A stretch of DNA of 64,000 nt from a bacterium (GTDB lineage: Bacteria; Cyanobacteriota; Vampirovibrionia; Gastranaerophilales; Gastranaerophilaceae), in contig JAFQOI010000018.1 of the NCBI GenBank assembly GCA_017403285.1, forward strand, positions 17,696-81,695. The letters are read 5' to 3'. How positions within the stretch are numbered: the stretch's first letter is position 1; every line of letters starts with the position of its first letter. Shown here one piece after another: positions 1 through 10,265 of this stretch. Made by a program: the position numbers and the translations under genes. Below the pieces are notes generated by a model. That model worked only from the letters and a program-made list of their open reading frames with translations. It made no database searches and was not told the DNA's origin.

Positions 1-1254
1 AAAACAGTTGAACTCAACAAACCAAAATCAACTATACCGTACAATATTTTATATTTTGCAATAATGTTCATTACTGTACAAAAATCATTAGGACTAACTG
101 TTAGATGTTTGCTGTTTACATGCCTGTTTTTTGCATTATTCCTGTATATTCTCGAAAAATTCAGAAAAACAGACAATGGAAAATATTTGATATTACTACC
201 AATTATTATGCTATTTTGGGGCAATATACATGGTGGTTGTATCAGTGGGCTTGGACTCATTGGAATTTATTGTGTAGGTGAATTTCTAAACAAAAAACCA
301 ATAAAGAAATACATATTAGCACTAATCACCTCAACATTAGTTCTATTTATAAATCCTTACGGTGTAAAATATGTAGAATTTTTATTCTTTGCCGCTGGAA
401 TGAAAAGGGAATATATTGCCGAATGGGCAAGTTCTTTTTCGACAAAATATATGTTTTCTTACCTAAGATACAAATTATATCTAATAGTTATGCTTCTAAC
501 AGCAATAATTTATCACATAAAAAATAAAATAAACTACGATAAAATTGATAAAACAAAAGTTTTAATAATACTTGCAATGACATATATTTCTGTAACACAT
601 GTAAGACATCAAGCATTTTTCATTTTAACAGTAGGTACACTTTTGTATGATGAATTTTATGAACTATATAATTGGTTAATAAGAAAAATAATTCCTATAA
701 AAAATGAAGAACTTAAAAAAAATCTCGTAACATTAAAGGAAATTTGTGTTTATACATTCGTATTTATGCTTGCACTGCCACCTTTACTAAATGCAAATAA
801 AGAAATAAGAATAACAGAAACAAAATATCCAAGATATGCAATAGAATTTATAAAAATAAACAAAATAAAGGGAAATTTATTTATAAATTTTGACTGGGGA
901 AGTTATGCTGCATATAAACTATATCCTGATAATTTAATCGTTATGGATGGAAGATATGAAGAAGTTTATAACCCTGAATTAATTCTACAACTAAGGGATT
1001 TTCATATTTTAAATGGTGATTGGTATAAAATAATACGTGATTATAAAACAGATGTAATGATAATAGAAAAACAATATCCTGTTTTCAATGAAATACAAAA
1101 AAAGAAAGAATGGACTCTTGTTTTTGAAAATAATTTATCAGGTGTTTTTGTTCCAACAGAAACCGTCAAGAATGAATATCTAATGCCAATACCGAAAAGT
1201 GATTATTACAATAAAACAAAATTCAGAACAAACGCAATAAAAAAACGGGATTGA
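1..1254 (+). CDS. Integral membrane glycosyltransferase-like protein, 5' end outside window
   Basis: The frame is open from base 1 (21 sense codons before the first ATG at 64), so the true start lies to the left of the window. The visible part begins with several hydrophobic helices, including an NIHGG turn and an NPYG motif, followed from about residue 275 (counted from the ATG at 64) by a soluble tail with FDWGSYAAYKL and MDGRYEEVY. This order (helices with N-[LI]-HGG, then a DWGxY / DGRxE tail) is what I recall from large GT-C/family-39-like membrane proteins of unknown acceptor, so a role in transferring sugars from lipid carriers is an inference. The stop codon lies inside a terminator stem shared with the convergent gene. 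Confidence 0.6.
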   Translation, partial: KTVELNKPKSTIPYNILYFAIMFITVQKSLGLTVRCLLFTCLFFALFLYILEKFRKTDNGKYLILLPIIMLFWGNIHGGCISGLGLIGIYCVGEFLNKKPIKKYILALITSTLVLFINPYGVKYVEFLFFAAGMKREYIAEWASSFSTKYMFSYLRYKLYLIVMLLTAIIYHIKNKINYDKIDKTKVLIILAMTYISVTHVRHQAFFILTVGTLLYDEFYELYNWLIRKIIPIKNEELKKNLVTLKEICVYTFVFMLALPPLLNANKEIRITETKYPRYAIEFIKINKIKGNLFINFDWGSYAAYKLYPDNLIVMDGRYEEVYNPELILQLRDFHILNGDWYKIIRDYKTDVMIIEKQYPVFNEIQKKKEWTLVFENNLSGVFVPTETVKNEYLMPIPKSDYYNKTKFRTNAIKKRD

Positions 1255-1269
1255 TTTAATCCCGTTTTT
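1241..1269. terminator. Bidirectional intrinsic terminator
   Basis: A perfect 12-bp stem (AAAAACGGGATT / AATCCCGTTTTT) with a 5-nt loop sits between two convergent genes. The A-tract and T-tract let it work on both strands. The left arm contains the TGA stop of the upstream plus-strand gene. Confidence 0.85.
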
Positions 1270-1277
1270 TCATTGAA

Positions 1278-2723
<1,446 letters not shown>

Positions 2724-2834
2724 CAAATTACTCCTTTTCCTTATACACTTATCTAATACATCGGCAAAAAGTGCTAAAAGTTTAGTAAAAGACACGAAAC
2801 ATTAAGTTTTGTTACAAGAAAAAAGAAAAAAAAA

Positions 2835-2865
2835 GCAATTTTCAAAAAAAAAAAAACTTTATATA
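2835..2865 (+). promoter_or_regulatory. Promoter-like motif GCAATTTT-N15-TTTATATA (copy 1)
   Basis: GCAATTTT at 2835 is followed by TTTATATA at 2858, an offset of exactly 23 nt. The same pair with the same offset occurs at 42710 and 47876, and a partial one at 17449. The second block resembles a -10 element; the first would take the -35 position. No gene start follows before the terminator at 3019. Confidence 0.4.
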
Positions 2866-2871
2866 AGAGTA

Positions 2872-3051
2872 CAAAGACACAAACCGAAAGGACAAATTAA
2901 AACCAATTACAAAAAAACACAAAGAGGCTCTAGTAAGAGACAAAAATCATCCATTTTAGGAACAATGATTACAAGCAAATTTTTTTACTCTCTCTCTTAA
3001 TATCCTCGTGTTTATTTGATGTTTGCACTACTAGCGCAAACATTTTTTTTT
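2872..3051 (+). ncRNA. Candidate small RNA or attenuated leader
   Basis: Inferred only from a promoter-like motif ending at 2865 and a strong intrinsic terminator at 3019-3051 with no credible ORF between. Inside, TAAGAGA near 2935 can pair with TCTCTTA near 2995. It could be a free ~180-nt RNA, or a leader whose terminator controls read-through into the zincin gene at 3118. No known family is recognised. Confidence 0.3.
3019..3051 (+). terminator. Intrinsic terminator upstream of the zincin gene
   Basis: An 8-bp stem ATGTTTGC / GCAAACAT with a 9-nt loop is followed by nine T residues. It lies on the plus strand with no plus-strand gene before it, so it ends either a small RNA or a leader. 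Confidence 0.65.
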
Positions 3052-3095
3052 GCAAAATTTTGGTAAATATAAAAATAAATAACTGCAATTTTTTT

Positions 3096-3120
3096 CATGT
3101 TTGTTTTTAATACAAACATG
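3096..3120. promoter_or_regulatory. Perfect 9-bp inverted repeat over the start codons
   Basis: CATGTTTGT and ACAAACATG face each other across a 7-nt loop and contain both candidate ATG codons (3097 and 3118) of the next gene. The arms match those of the terminator stem at 3019-3043. It could be an operator or an mRNA hairpin that hides the start. Confidence 0.45.
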
Positions 3121-5436
3121 AAAATTACAAATATTAATTCACCTGTAATATATAGAAATAGATTTTCAAAAAAGAAAGAAAATAAATCTTTTGATACCAC
3201 ATCAAATGGTTATCTTTCTTTTGGAAGAACGACATCTTTTTTTAATTTTTTCATACCACACAAACCAACACAAAGCGAAGAATACAAACAAAGAATTGCA
3301 AAACTGAAAGAAGAAGAAATTGATGATATATATGCACAAGAAATTGCGAATCTAGGTGATGAAGACTATAAAAAAGCTCTTCAGCTTATGGAACAAGGAA
3401 TCTATGAGCAGAGCATATTTCATGTTGCAAAACTTGATGAAAAAAAATTCGCACAAGCACAAAAACTTATAAAAATGGGGATCATTGATGAAAATTTAGC
3501 AGGACTTGCAAATAATAAAGAAAAGATTTTTTCTAGAATTTCCGACCTAAGAGAAAAAGGGTTACACATAGATTATCTTAATCTATATAAAAAATTAACG
3601 GAAAAACAATATAAAGAAGCAATTGATTTAATACAAAAAGGTTATCCTCAAAATATTGCCGCATATTTAGTTCAATTAAACAGTGATAAACAAAATTTAT
3701 TTTATCAACTAATTTCTGAAGGAGAATACCCACACTTAGCTTTTGAAATTACTAAACAGAAAAAAAGGATTCAAAACAGAACATTAAGTTATATGAAACA
3801 AGGAATGTCAGCAGCAAACGCAATAGACATAGCGGAATTAAGAAAAGGAGCAAGAAAAAGAGCAGATGAACTCATCCCTTTAAACATTGGGGATATGAAC
3901 ATAGCAAACTTTGCAAACCTAGGTACAAAGGATAGAAAAAAAGCACTTTTCTTATTTAAACAAGGTGTTCTACCTGAATACATAACAGATATCATCCTTG
4001 TAGAGAAAGGAATGCTAAAAAATGAAGACTATAAAAAATACTTAAAAAAAGGATACTCACCTTCTATGGCGTACGCTATTTCTTTACTTAGCAAAGAAGA
4101 GCGAGAACAATTAAAAAATTTAGAACAAAAATTCCCTGAAATAAAAGAACTATACAAAGATAACTACGACATAAATATAATAGAAAACCAACTTACTGAC
4201 GAAGAAGATGATGAAGCAATCTTTTCAAAAGACATTCGAACAAAAAATGGAACATTAATAACAATTGTAAAAACATTCAGTGAAGATGGAACAGTTACGA
4301 CAAGCAGAACAGAGGAATATACTGACAAAACAACATCATCAATAATGGCTAATGGCAATCGAACAATTAGAGCTAGTTACGATAAATATGGTCAAGTTGA
4401 TGAGATGTTACATATACTTCATAATCAAGAGGATTCCAGTGTCGAAGGGGCAATATACTCAAAAGCGAGCAAAATACTTTCTGGCGTTTTTGATTCAATA
4501 TATTATGATATTTCTGATTTTAGACAAGACCAATCAAATGACGAAAAAGCAATGGATTTGGACATTTCACAAATGGTATCCGGAGAAGGAATACAACTAT
4601 CAAAAGCAACAAGGTTACCAGATGGAAAAATTGTTTTTACAGAAGAATATACAACAAATGAATGTACAAGCAAAAGAGAATATGAAGAAAAAAAAGACGA
4701 ATTTGGAAATATTATAGAGAACTATTATTCCTATAAAATAACAAATGATGATGGCACTGTTCTTATGAGCGTAGTACGACGCAGAGAAAGAAATAGAGAT
4801 GGGAGTATAACAGAAACAATAAATGGAAATGATTATAATTTAACTTTTGATGATGAAAAAAAGACAGTTACAATTTCAGACAAGAAAAACACAAAAGTAC
4901 TTGATTTTGAAGAAATGCTACCTTTTTATTCAAGAGAAGTCATTTGGAACACAATAAAAAATCAAAGTGTAGATAATTTACTAGTAATTTCTGAAAACAC
5001 TAAAAGATGGATTAATTGTTATGACCAAGATTCTCAAATATACAACCATATAGCAGAAATATGCACAGGCAAAGATACAAGCGTTGTTTCTCACGAAGTT
5101 GGACATTTGATTCAAAAATCAAACCCTTTATTATCAGAAAATGAAGATTTTCTAGCATCATATGATCAGGAAATGATGAATTTTATGACAAATTTCCCAT
5201 ATAACGAACAAGAACACATTCAATATTTTACCCCAAGAGCAGAACTTTTGTCGGCATTAGGATATGAAGAATTTATTTCAGAAACAAATTTATTATTAAA
5301 TACGTATGGAGCATCAATTCCATCTTTAACGGTCAGATCCCAAATTCTTTCGAGATATTTTCCAAAAACAATTGCGATTGTCGCAACAATGTTAGGAAAG
5401 ACCTCAGAAAAAAGTCTTCTAGAAGAACATGTTTAA
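3118..5436 (+). CDS. Helical-repeat protein with a C-terminal zinc-protease (HExxH) domain
   Basis: I chose the ATG at 3118 because the product then begins MKITNIN, a style common to exported unknowns of this genome; an ATG at 3097 is possible and neither has a Shine-Dalgarno. The 772-aa protein starts with a short tail ending in YLSFGR. Residues ~85-340 hold about seven helical repeats of roughly 35 residues with a xLIxxGxxxxxA pattern. A middle part (~360-630) is rich in beta strands and DGT turns. HEVGH follows at 659-663, and an acidic AELLSALG helix some 50 residues later may give the third zinc ligand, as in the lethal-factor-like (ATLF) zincins. There is no signal peptide. A secreted effector or a self-processing surface protein is possible; both are inferences. 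Confidence 0.65.
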   Translation: MKITNINSPVIYRNRFSKKKENKSFDTTSNGYLSFGRTTSFFNFFIPHKPTQSEEYKQRIAKLKEEEIDDIYAQEIANLGDEDYKKALQLMEQGIYEQSIFHVAKLDEKKFAQAQKLIKMGIIDENLAGLANNKEKIFSRISDLREKGLHIDYLNLYKKLTEKQYKEAIDLIQKGYPQNIAAYLVQLNSDKQNLFYQLISEGEYPHLAFEITKQKKRIQNRTLSYMKQGMSAANAIDIAELRKGARKRADELIPLNIGDMNIANFANLGTKDRKKALFLFKQGVLPEYITDIILVEKGMLKNEDYKKYLKKGYSPSMAYAISLLSKEEREQLKNLEQKFPEIKELYKDNYDINIIENQLTDEEDDEAIFSKDIRTKNGTLITIVKTFSEDGTVTTSRTEEYTDKTTSSIMANGNRTIRASYDKYGQVDEMLHILHNQEDSSVEGAIYSKASKILSGVFDSIYYDISDFRQDQSNDEKAMDLDISQMVSGEGIQLSKATRLPDGKIVFTEEYTTNECTSKREYEEKKDEFGNIIENYYSYKITNDDGTVLMSVVRRRERNRDGSITETINGNDYNLTFDDEKKTVTISDKKNTKVLDFEEMLPFYSREVIWNTIKNQSVDNLLVISENTKRWINCYDQDSQIYNHIAEICTGKDTSVVSHEVGHLIQKSNPLLSENEDFLASYDQEMMNFMTNFPYNEQEHIQYFTPRAELLSALGYEEFISETNLLLNTYGASIPSLTVRSQILSRYFPKTIAIVATMLGKTSEKSLLEEHV

Positions 5437-5452
5437 TTTATAATTTGATATT

Positions 5453-6745
5453 ATGAAGAAATTTTTTATTAAAACATTAGGTTGTAAAACAAATCAAGTA
5501 GAATCTGCGTTGATGTCTCAAATACTTACTTCTGACAACTACGAAGAAGTTAACAGCATAGAAAAAGCAGACTACTATATTTTAAACTCTTGCTCTGTAA
5601 CTCATATTGCCGATTCAAAAAATATCTCATATATACACAGAGCAAAGCGAGAAAATCCAGAAGTAAAAATCGTTATTACTGGTTGTATGGCACAACTTGA
5701 GAAAGAAAAACTTTTAGAAAACAAAGAGATTGATTTTGTAATTGGCAATTACGAAAAAAATGACATTGCAAAAATTTTAAATAATAAAGAGAATATAAAA
5801 GTTTCCAATATATTTGAACACAATAAATTTAGAAACGAAAAACTATATCAAACAAATAGAACAAGAGCATCTGTAAAAATACAAGATGGCTGTAACAACA
5901 GATGCACATACTGTACTATCCCTTTTGCAAGAGGGAAAAATCGTTCTAATCCGATAGAAAATGTAATAGAACAAATAAATTTATTTGCAGATAACGGATA
6001 TTTTGAAACTGTTCTCACCGGTATACATATTGGGCAATGGGGTTATGATTTTTCACCCAAATTATCATTAAAAAATTTACTTGAGGAAATAGAAAAAAGT
6101 AATATAAAAAGATACAGACTCGGTTCTTTAAATCCAACTGAATTACCATTTGAATTTATAGATTTTCTAAGTCAATCAAAAAAATTTTGTCCTCATTTTC
6201 ATCTTTCATTACAATCTGATTGCGACAGAACACTAAAAAATATGAATAGGCACTACACCGTAGAACAGATTAAAAATCTCACAGAATATATTGATTTGAA
6301 ATTTAAAAATGCATTTATTGGATGTGACATTATTGCCGGTTTTCCTGATGAAACAGATAAAGATTTTGAAACTACATACAACAATCTTTCATCAATCCCT
6401 CTATCAAGAATGCATATTTTTCCATATTCTCGTAGAAAAGGAACAGTTGCAGATAAAATGGAAAATCAAATCAATGAGAAAACAAAACAAGAGAGATGTG
6501 CAAAATTACAAAGCATATCAGATAAAAAATTGAAACTCTTTTTTGAAAAAAATATAAACACGACAAATGAAGTAATTATTGAAAAAAGACGAGATAAAAA
6601 AACGAATTTATTAAAAGGTGTAACAAGAAACTATATAAACGTACTTATAGACGCGAAAGACGATTTAAAGGATACAATACAAACAGTAAAGATTACTAGT
6701 TTTTCAAACGAAAAAGAAAAAATGATTGCAAAAATCGTTACATAA
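5453..6745 (+). CDS. mtaB: tRNA (N6-threonylcarbamoyladenosine-C2)-methylthiotransferase MtaB
   Basis: This 430-aa radical SAM enzyme adds a methylthio group to t6A at position 37 of ANN-reading tRNAs. It has the MTTase order: an N-terminal iron-sulfur domain starting TLGCKTNQ with further cysteines in NSCSVT and GCMAQ, the radical SAM cluster in DGCNNRCTYC, and a C-terminal TRAM-like tail. GCKTNQ separates it from MiaB (GCQMN), which is encoded separately at 26871-28193. It starts 16 nt after the zincin stop without a clear Shine-Dalgarno, so the two may share a transcript. Confidence 0.9.
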   Translation: MKKFFIKTLGCKTNQVESALMSQILTSDNYEEVNSIEKADYYILNSCSVTHIADSKNISYIHRAKRENPEVKIVITGCMAQLEKEKLLENKEIDFVIGNYEKNDIAKILNNKENIKVSNIFEHNKFRNEKLYQTNRTRASVKIQDGCNNRCTYCTIPFARGKNRSNPIENVIEQINLFADNGYFETVLTGIHIGQWGYDFSPKLSLKNLLEEIEKSNIKRYRLGSLNPTELPFEFIDFLSQSKKFCPHFHLSLQSDCDRTLKNMNRHYTVEQIKNLTEYIDLKFKNAFIGCDIIAGFPDETDKDFETTYNNLSSIPLSRMHIFPYSRRKGTVADKMENQINEKTKQERCAKLQSISDKKLKLFFEKNINTTNEVIIEKRRDKKTNLLKGVTRNYINVLIDAKDDLKDTIQTVKITSFSNEKEKMIAKIVT

Positions 6746-6821
6746 AAACATCTTTAATTTACACCAGATTAAAAAACATGATAAATTATAATAAAGGTCG
6801 AGAAAAGGGGATAAAAACCAA

Positions 6822-9800
6822 ATGCGATATGTACCTTTGCATTTGCACACAGAATACAGTTTACTTGATGGGGCCATAAGACAAAAAGACCTTATTGAAT
6901 TTGCAAAGAATAATAATTTTGAAGCCGTAGCAGTAACTGACCATGGTGTTATGTATGGTGCTATTGAGTTATATCGACTTGCAAAAGATGCTCAATTTAA
7001 AGTTATTTTAGGATGCGAATTTTACGTTCACCACGGAGATATAACGAAAAAAGACCCTAATAACAGAGAAACATTCCACCTCGTACTACTTGCGAAAAAT
7101 AATACTGGATATAAAAATCTTGTAAAATTAGTAAGTATTGCACATATTGAAGGATTTTATTATAAACCTCGTATAAGTAGAGAAATATTAGAAAAACACT
7201 CAGAAGGACTTATTTGTTTAAGTGCTTGTATACAAGGTGAACTAGCGCAAGAAGTACTTCATGGAACAAAAGAACAAGCAATTGAAGTTGCAAAATGGTA
7301 TAAAAACCTCTTTAAAGATGACTATTACATAGAAATTCAAGACCATAGATTAGACGATCAAAAACGCTCAAATCCAGTATTAATTGAAATTGCAAAAGAA
7401 TTAGATATACCTCTTGTAATTACAAATGATAGCCATTATTTAAGAAAAGAAGATGCATCTTGGCATGATACTTTGTTATGTATACAAACAAACGCATTAA
7501 AAGAGGAAGAAAATAGATTTAAATTCCCAAATAATGAATTTTATGTAAAAACCCCTGCAGAACTAAGAGAATCATTCAAATGGCTTGATTCTGAAACATT
7601 TGAACAAGCAATTGAAAATACAGCACTGATTGCAGACAAATGCCACGTTATTATTGAAATGGGAAAAAGCATTCTTCCATCATTTGATGTTCCAGCAAAT
7701 CATACCATTTCATCATACCTAAACTACTTAGTAAGGAAAGGACTTGATGAGCGCTATGAAGAGATAACTCCAGAAATAGAGGAAAGATGCAAGTACGAAC
7801 TTGAAGTTATAAACAAAATGGGATTTGATGCATACTTCCTAATTGTTTCAGATTTTATAAACTATGCAAAAAATAATGGTGTTCCAGTCGGTCCAGGGAG
7901 AGGTTCTGCGGCAGGAAGTTTGATTGCCTATGCACTTGGAATTACAGACTTAGACCCAATAAAACACCACTTATTCTTTGAAAGATTTTTAAATCCAGAA
8001 CGTATTAGCATGCCCGATGTCGATATAGATTTTGGAGATGGAAGAGACAAAGTTATAGAATATGTAACCGAGAAATACGGAAAAGATAAGGTATGCCAAA
8101 TTATAACATTTGGTACACTTTCCGCGAAAGCAGCAATAAAAGCAGTTGCAAGAGTTATGAATCTTCCATTTGAAGTTTCCAACAAAGTAAGTAGTTATGT
8201 CCCTCAAGAAGTTGGAATGACAATAAACAAGGCATTTGAAGTTTCACCTGACTTTAAAAAAGTCTATGAAGAAGATGCACTAATAAGACAAATTATTGAT
8301 GAAGCAAGAAACATTGAAGGTTTCAAACAAAATACAGGGATGCATGCAGCAGGTGTAATAATATCTCACCATCCACTAGATGAAATTGTACCAGTTCAAT
8401 ACGCAAAAGAAGGTAACGTAATAACAGAATATCCAAAAGAAGATTGCGAAAAAGTCGGATTACTAAAAATGGACTTTTTAGGGCTAAAGAACTTAACCAT
8501 CATAGTCCAGACCCTAGAAATGATTAAAGAACGACATGGTGTAGACATTGATATAAATCATATTCCACTTGATGATGCAAAAACATACGAAATGCTTTCA
8601 AGAGGCGATACAGATGGGGTATTCCAGTTAGAATCTGCCGGAATGAAAAAACTTGTAAAAGATTTAAGACCATCCGTATTTGAAGATTTAGGTGCGCTTG
8701 TTGCATTATTCCGCCCAGGTCCACTTGGTTCAGGCATGGTTGATAACTTTGTTGAAAGAAAACATGGTAGACAACAGATTACCTATGCACACCCATTACT
8801 AGAAGATATTTTAAAAGACACCTATGGAACAATGGTGTATCAAGAGCAAATCATGCAAATTTTCCAAGTTCTCGCAGATTATACTCTTGGAGGCGCAGAT
8901 GGTGTTCGCCGTATAATGGCAAAAAAACATCCTGAAGACTTAGTCAAACTTGAAGGTCCTTTCATTGAAAAATGTATAGGAAAAGGAATGAAGGCAGAAG
9001 ATGCAAAAGAATTGTTTGACCAAATTGGTAGTTTCGCCGCATACTGTTTTAACCGTGCACACAGTGCTTGTTATGCTTTTGTAGCATATCAGACTGCTTA
9101 TTTAAAAGCGCACTACCCTGTTGAATACATTTGCGCAATGCTAACAAATTCAAAAGATAGCCTTGATAAAATACAAATTTATATATCTGAAGCACAAAAA
9201 AATGGAATAAAAGTCTTACCACCAGATATAAATAAATCAAATTCAGAATTTACTCCAGATGGAAACAATATAAGATTCGGATTAAATTCTATTAAAGGTA
9301 TTGGAGAGGCCGTTCTTAAAGAGATTGAAGAAGAAAGAAAAAACAATGGTGAATTTAAATCAATTGTTGACTTCACTCAAAGAATAAACCCAAGACACAT
9401 AAATAGAAAAGCAATGGAAAACTTCGCAAAAGCAGGCGCTTTCACAAGTTTAGAACCATCTAGAAAAAAATTATTTAACAATATAGATAACATTTTAAAT
9501 GCAGCAGCAAGAGAAACAGCAGCAAGAGAACAAGGGCAAGTAAGTTTATTTGCTTCCCTTGCTGGAACTTCTGGAGGCAATAGTTATCAAATGCAATCAT
9601 TTGAATTATTTGGAAGTGATGAGGATTTTTCAGACAAAGAAATTCAGGAATTCGAAAAAGAATATCTTGGCTTCTATGTAACAAGCCATCCGTTAGAATC
9701 AATAAGAGACAAATTACCATTTTTAACAACACACAACATTAGCGACCTTGAAAATATATCAAATGACTCCTTAGTTACAGTCTGCGGTCTTCTAAGCTCT

Positions 9801-10265
9801 GTTAGACAGATTGCAACTAAGAAGGACCCTACAAAATTTTTAAAAGCAGGAACCATTGAAGATTTAACTGGAGAAGTTGCATTTGTTGCATTCCATAAAA
9901 CACTTCAAGAATATAACTCTCTTTTAGATGCAGAGAAAAAAGTTATCATTTCCGGAAAATATCAAAAAAGAGATGAAAACTCAGCTCAAATTGTTATTGA
10001 AAGCGTAAAACCAGTTGATAATAGCAATATAATAACAATTACCTTAAGTAAAGACGTAGGCTTTGAAACCATCATTGCTATTAAAGATGCACTTGCACAA
10101 TACAAAGGAACAGATCCTGTTGTATTTAAGGCAGATAATAATGGCAATGTAGCAAAAGTTCTTGCATCACCAAATTTCTGGTTAACCACAAACAACGACT
10201 TAACCCAAAAACTTGAGAAACAATTTGCAGGCGCAATAAGTATATCTATTAACTCACTCTGTTAG
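6822..10265 (+). CDS. dnaE: DNA polymerase III alpha subunit
   Basis: This 1147-aa replicative polymerase opens with a PHP domain (PLHLHTEYSLLDG). The palm contains PDVDIDF at about 397-403 and KMDFLGL at about 549, which carry the three catalytic aspartates. Finger, helix-hairpin-helix and OB-fold regions follow (PVEYICAMLTN; an LxSVR strand near 990). Length is normal for DnaE1. AAGGGG lies 11 nt before the start. No intein or split is seen. The last 17 bases overlap the end of the convergent HD-GYP regulator gene, so no terminator fits between them. Confidence 0.97.
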   Translation: MRYVPLHLHTEYSLLDGAIRQKDLIEFAKNNNFEAVAVTDHGVMYGAIELYRLAKDAQFKVILGCEFYVHHGDITKKDPNNRETFHLVLLAKNNTGYKNLVKLVSIAHIEGFYYKPRISREILEKHSEGLICLSACIQGELAQEVLHGTKEQAIEVAKWYKNLFKDDYYIEIQDHRLDDQKRSNPVLIEIAKELDIPLVITNDSHYLRKEDASWHDTLLCIQTNALKEEENRFKFPNNEFYVKTPAELRESFKWLDSETFEQAIENTALIADKCHVIIEMGKSILPSFDVPANHTISSYLNYLVRKGLDERYEEITPEIEERCKYELEVINKMGFDAYFLIVSDFINYAKNNGVPVGPGRGSAAGSLIAYALGITDLDPIKHHLFFERFLNPERISMPDVDIDFGDGRDKVIEYVTEKYGKDKVCQIITFGTLSAKAAIKAVARVMNLPFEVSNKVSSYVPQEVGMTINKAFEVSPDFKKVYEEDALIRQIIDEARNIEGFKQNTGMHAAGVIISHHPLDEIVPVQYAKEGNVITEYPKEDCEKVGLLKMDFLGLKNLTIIVQTLEMIKERHGVDIDINHIPLDDAKTYEMLSRGDTDGVFQLESAGMKKLVKDLRPSVFEDLGALVALFRPGPLGSGMVDNFVERKHGRQQITYAHPLLEDILKDTYGTMVYQEQIMQIFQVLADYTLGGADGVRRIMAKKHPEDLVKLEGPFIEKCIGKGMKAEDAKELFDQIGSFAAYCFNRAHSACYAFVAYQTAYLKAHYPVEYICAMLTNSKDSLDKIQIYISEAQKNGIKVLPPDINKSNSEFTPDGNNIRFGLNSIKGIGEAVLKEIEEERKNNGEFKSIVDFTQRINPRHINRKAMENFAKAGAFTSLEPSRKKLFNNIDNILNAAARETAAREQGQVSLFASLAGTSGGNSYQMQSFELFGSDEDFSDKEIQEFEKEYLGFYVTSHPLESIRDKLPFLTTHNISDLENISNDSLVTVCGLLSSVRQIATKKDPTKFLKAGTIEDLTGEVAFVAFHKTLQEYNSLLDAEKKVIISGKYQKRDENSAQIVIESVKPVDNSNIITITLSKDVGFETIIAIKDALAQYKGTDPVVFKADNNGNVAKVLASPNFWLTTNNDLTQKLEKQFAGAISISINSLC

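Larger units (their letters stand above)
2724..3117. other. Divergent intergenic region (394 bp)
   Basis: This gap separates the collagen/annexin-like gene (minus) from the zincin gene (plus). It is very A-rich. It holds a promoter-like motif at 2835-2865, a possible short transcript, an intrinsic terminator at 3019-3051 and most of a second palindrome at 3096-3120. I see no convincing protein gene in it. Confidence 0.6.

Noticed and set aside
2809..3000. Basic 63-codon plus-strand ORF in the divergent gap
   Set aside because: It starts with TTG without a ribosome site, is poly-Lys from A-runs and overlaps the possible small RNA.
4352..4717. 121-codon ORF inside the zincin gene
   Set aside because: It is an out-of-frame shadow of a longer ORF with clear protein motifs.
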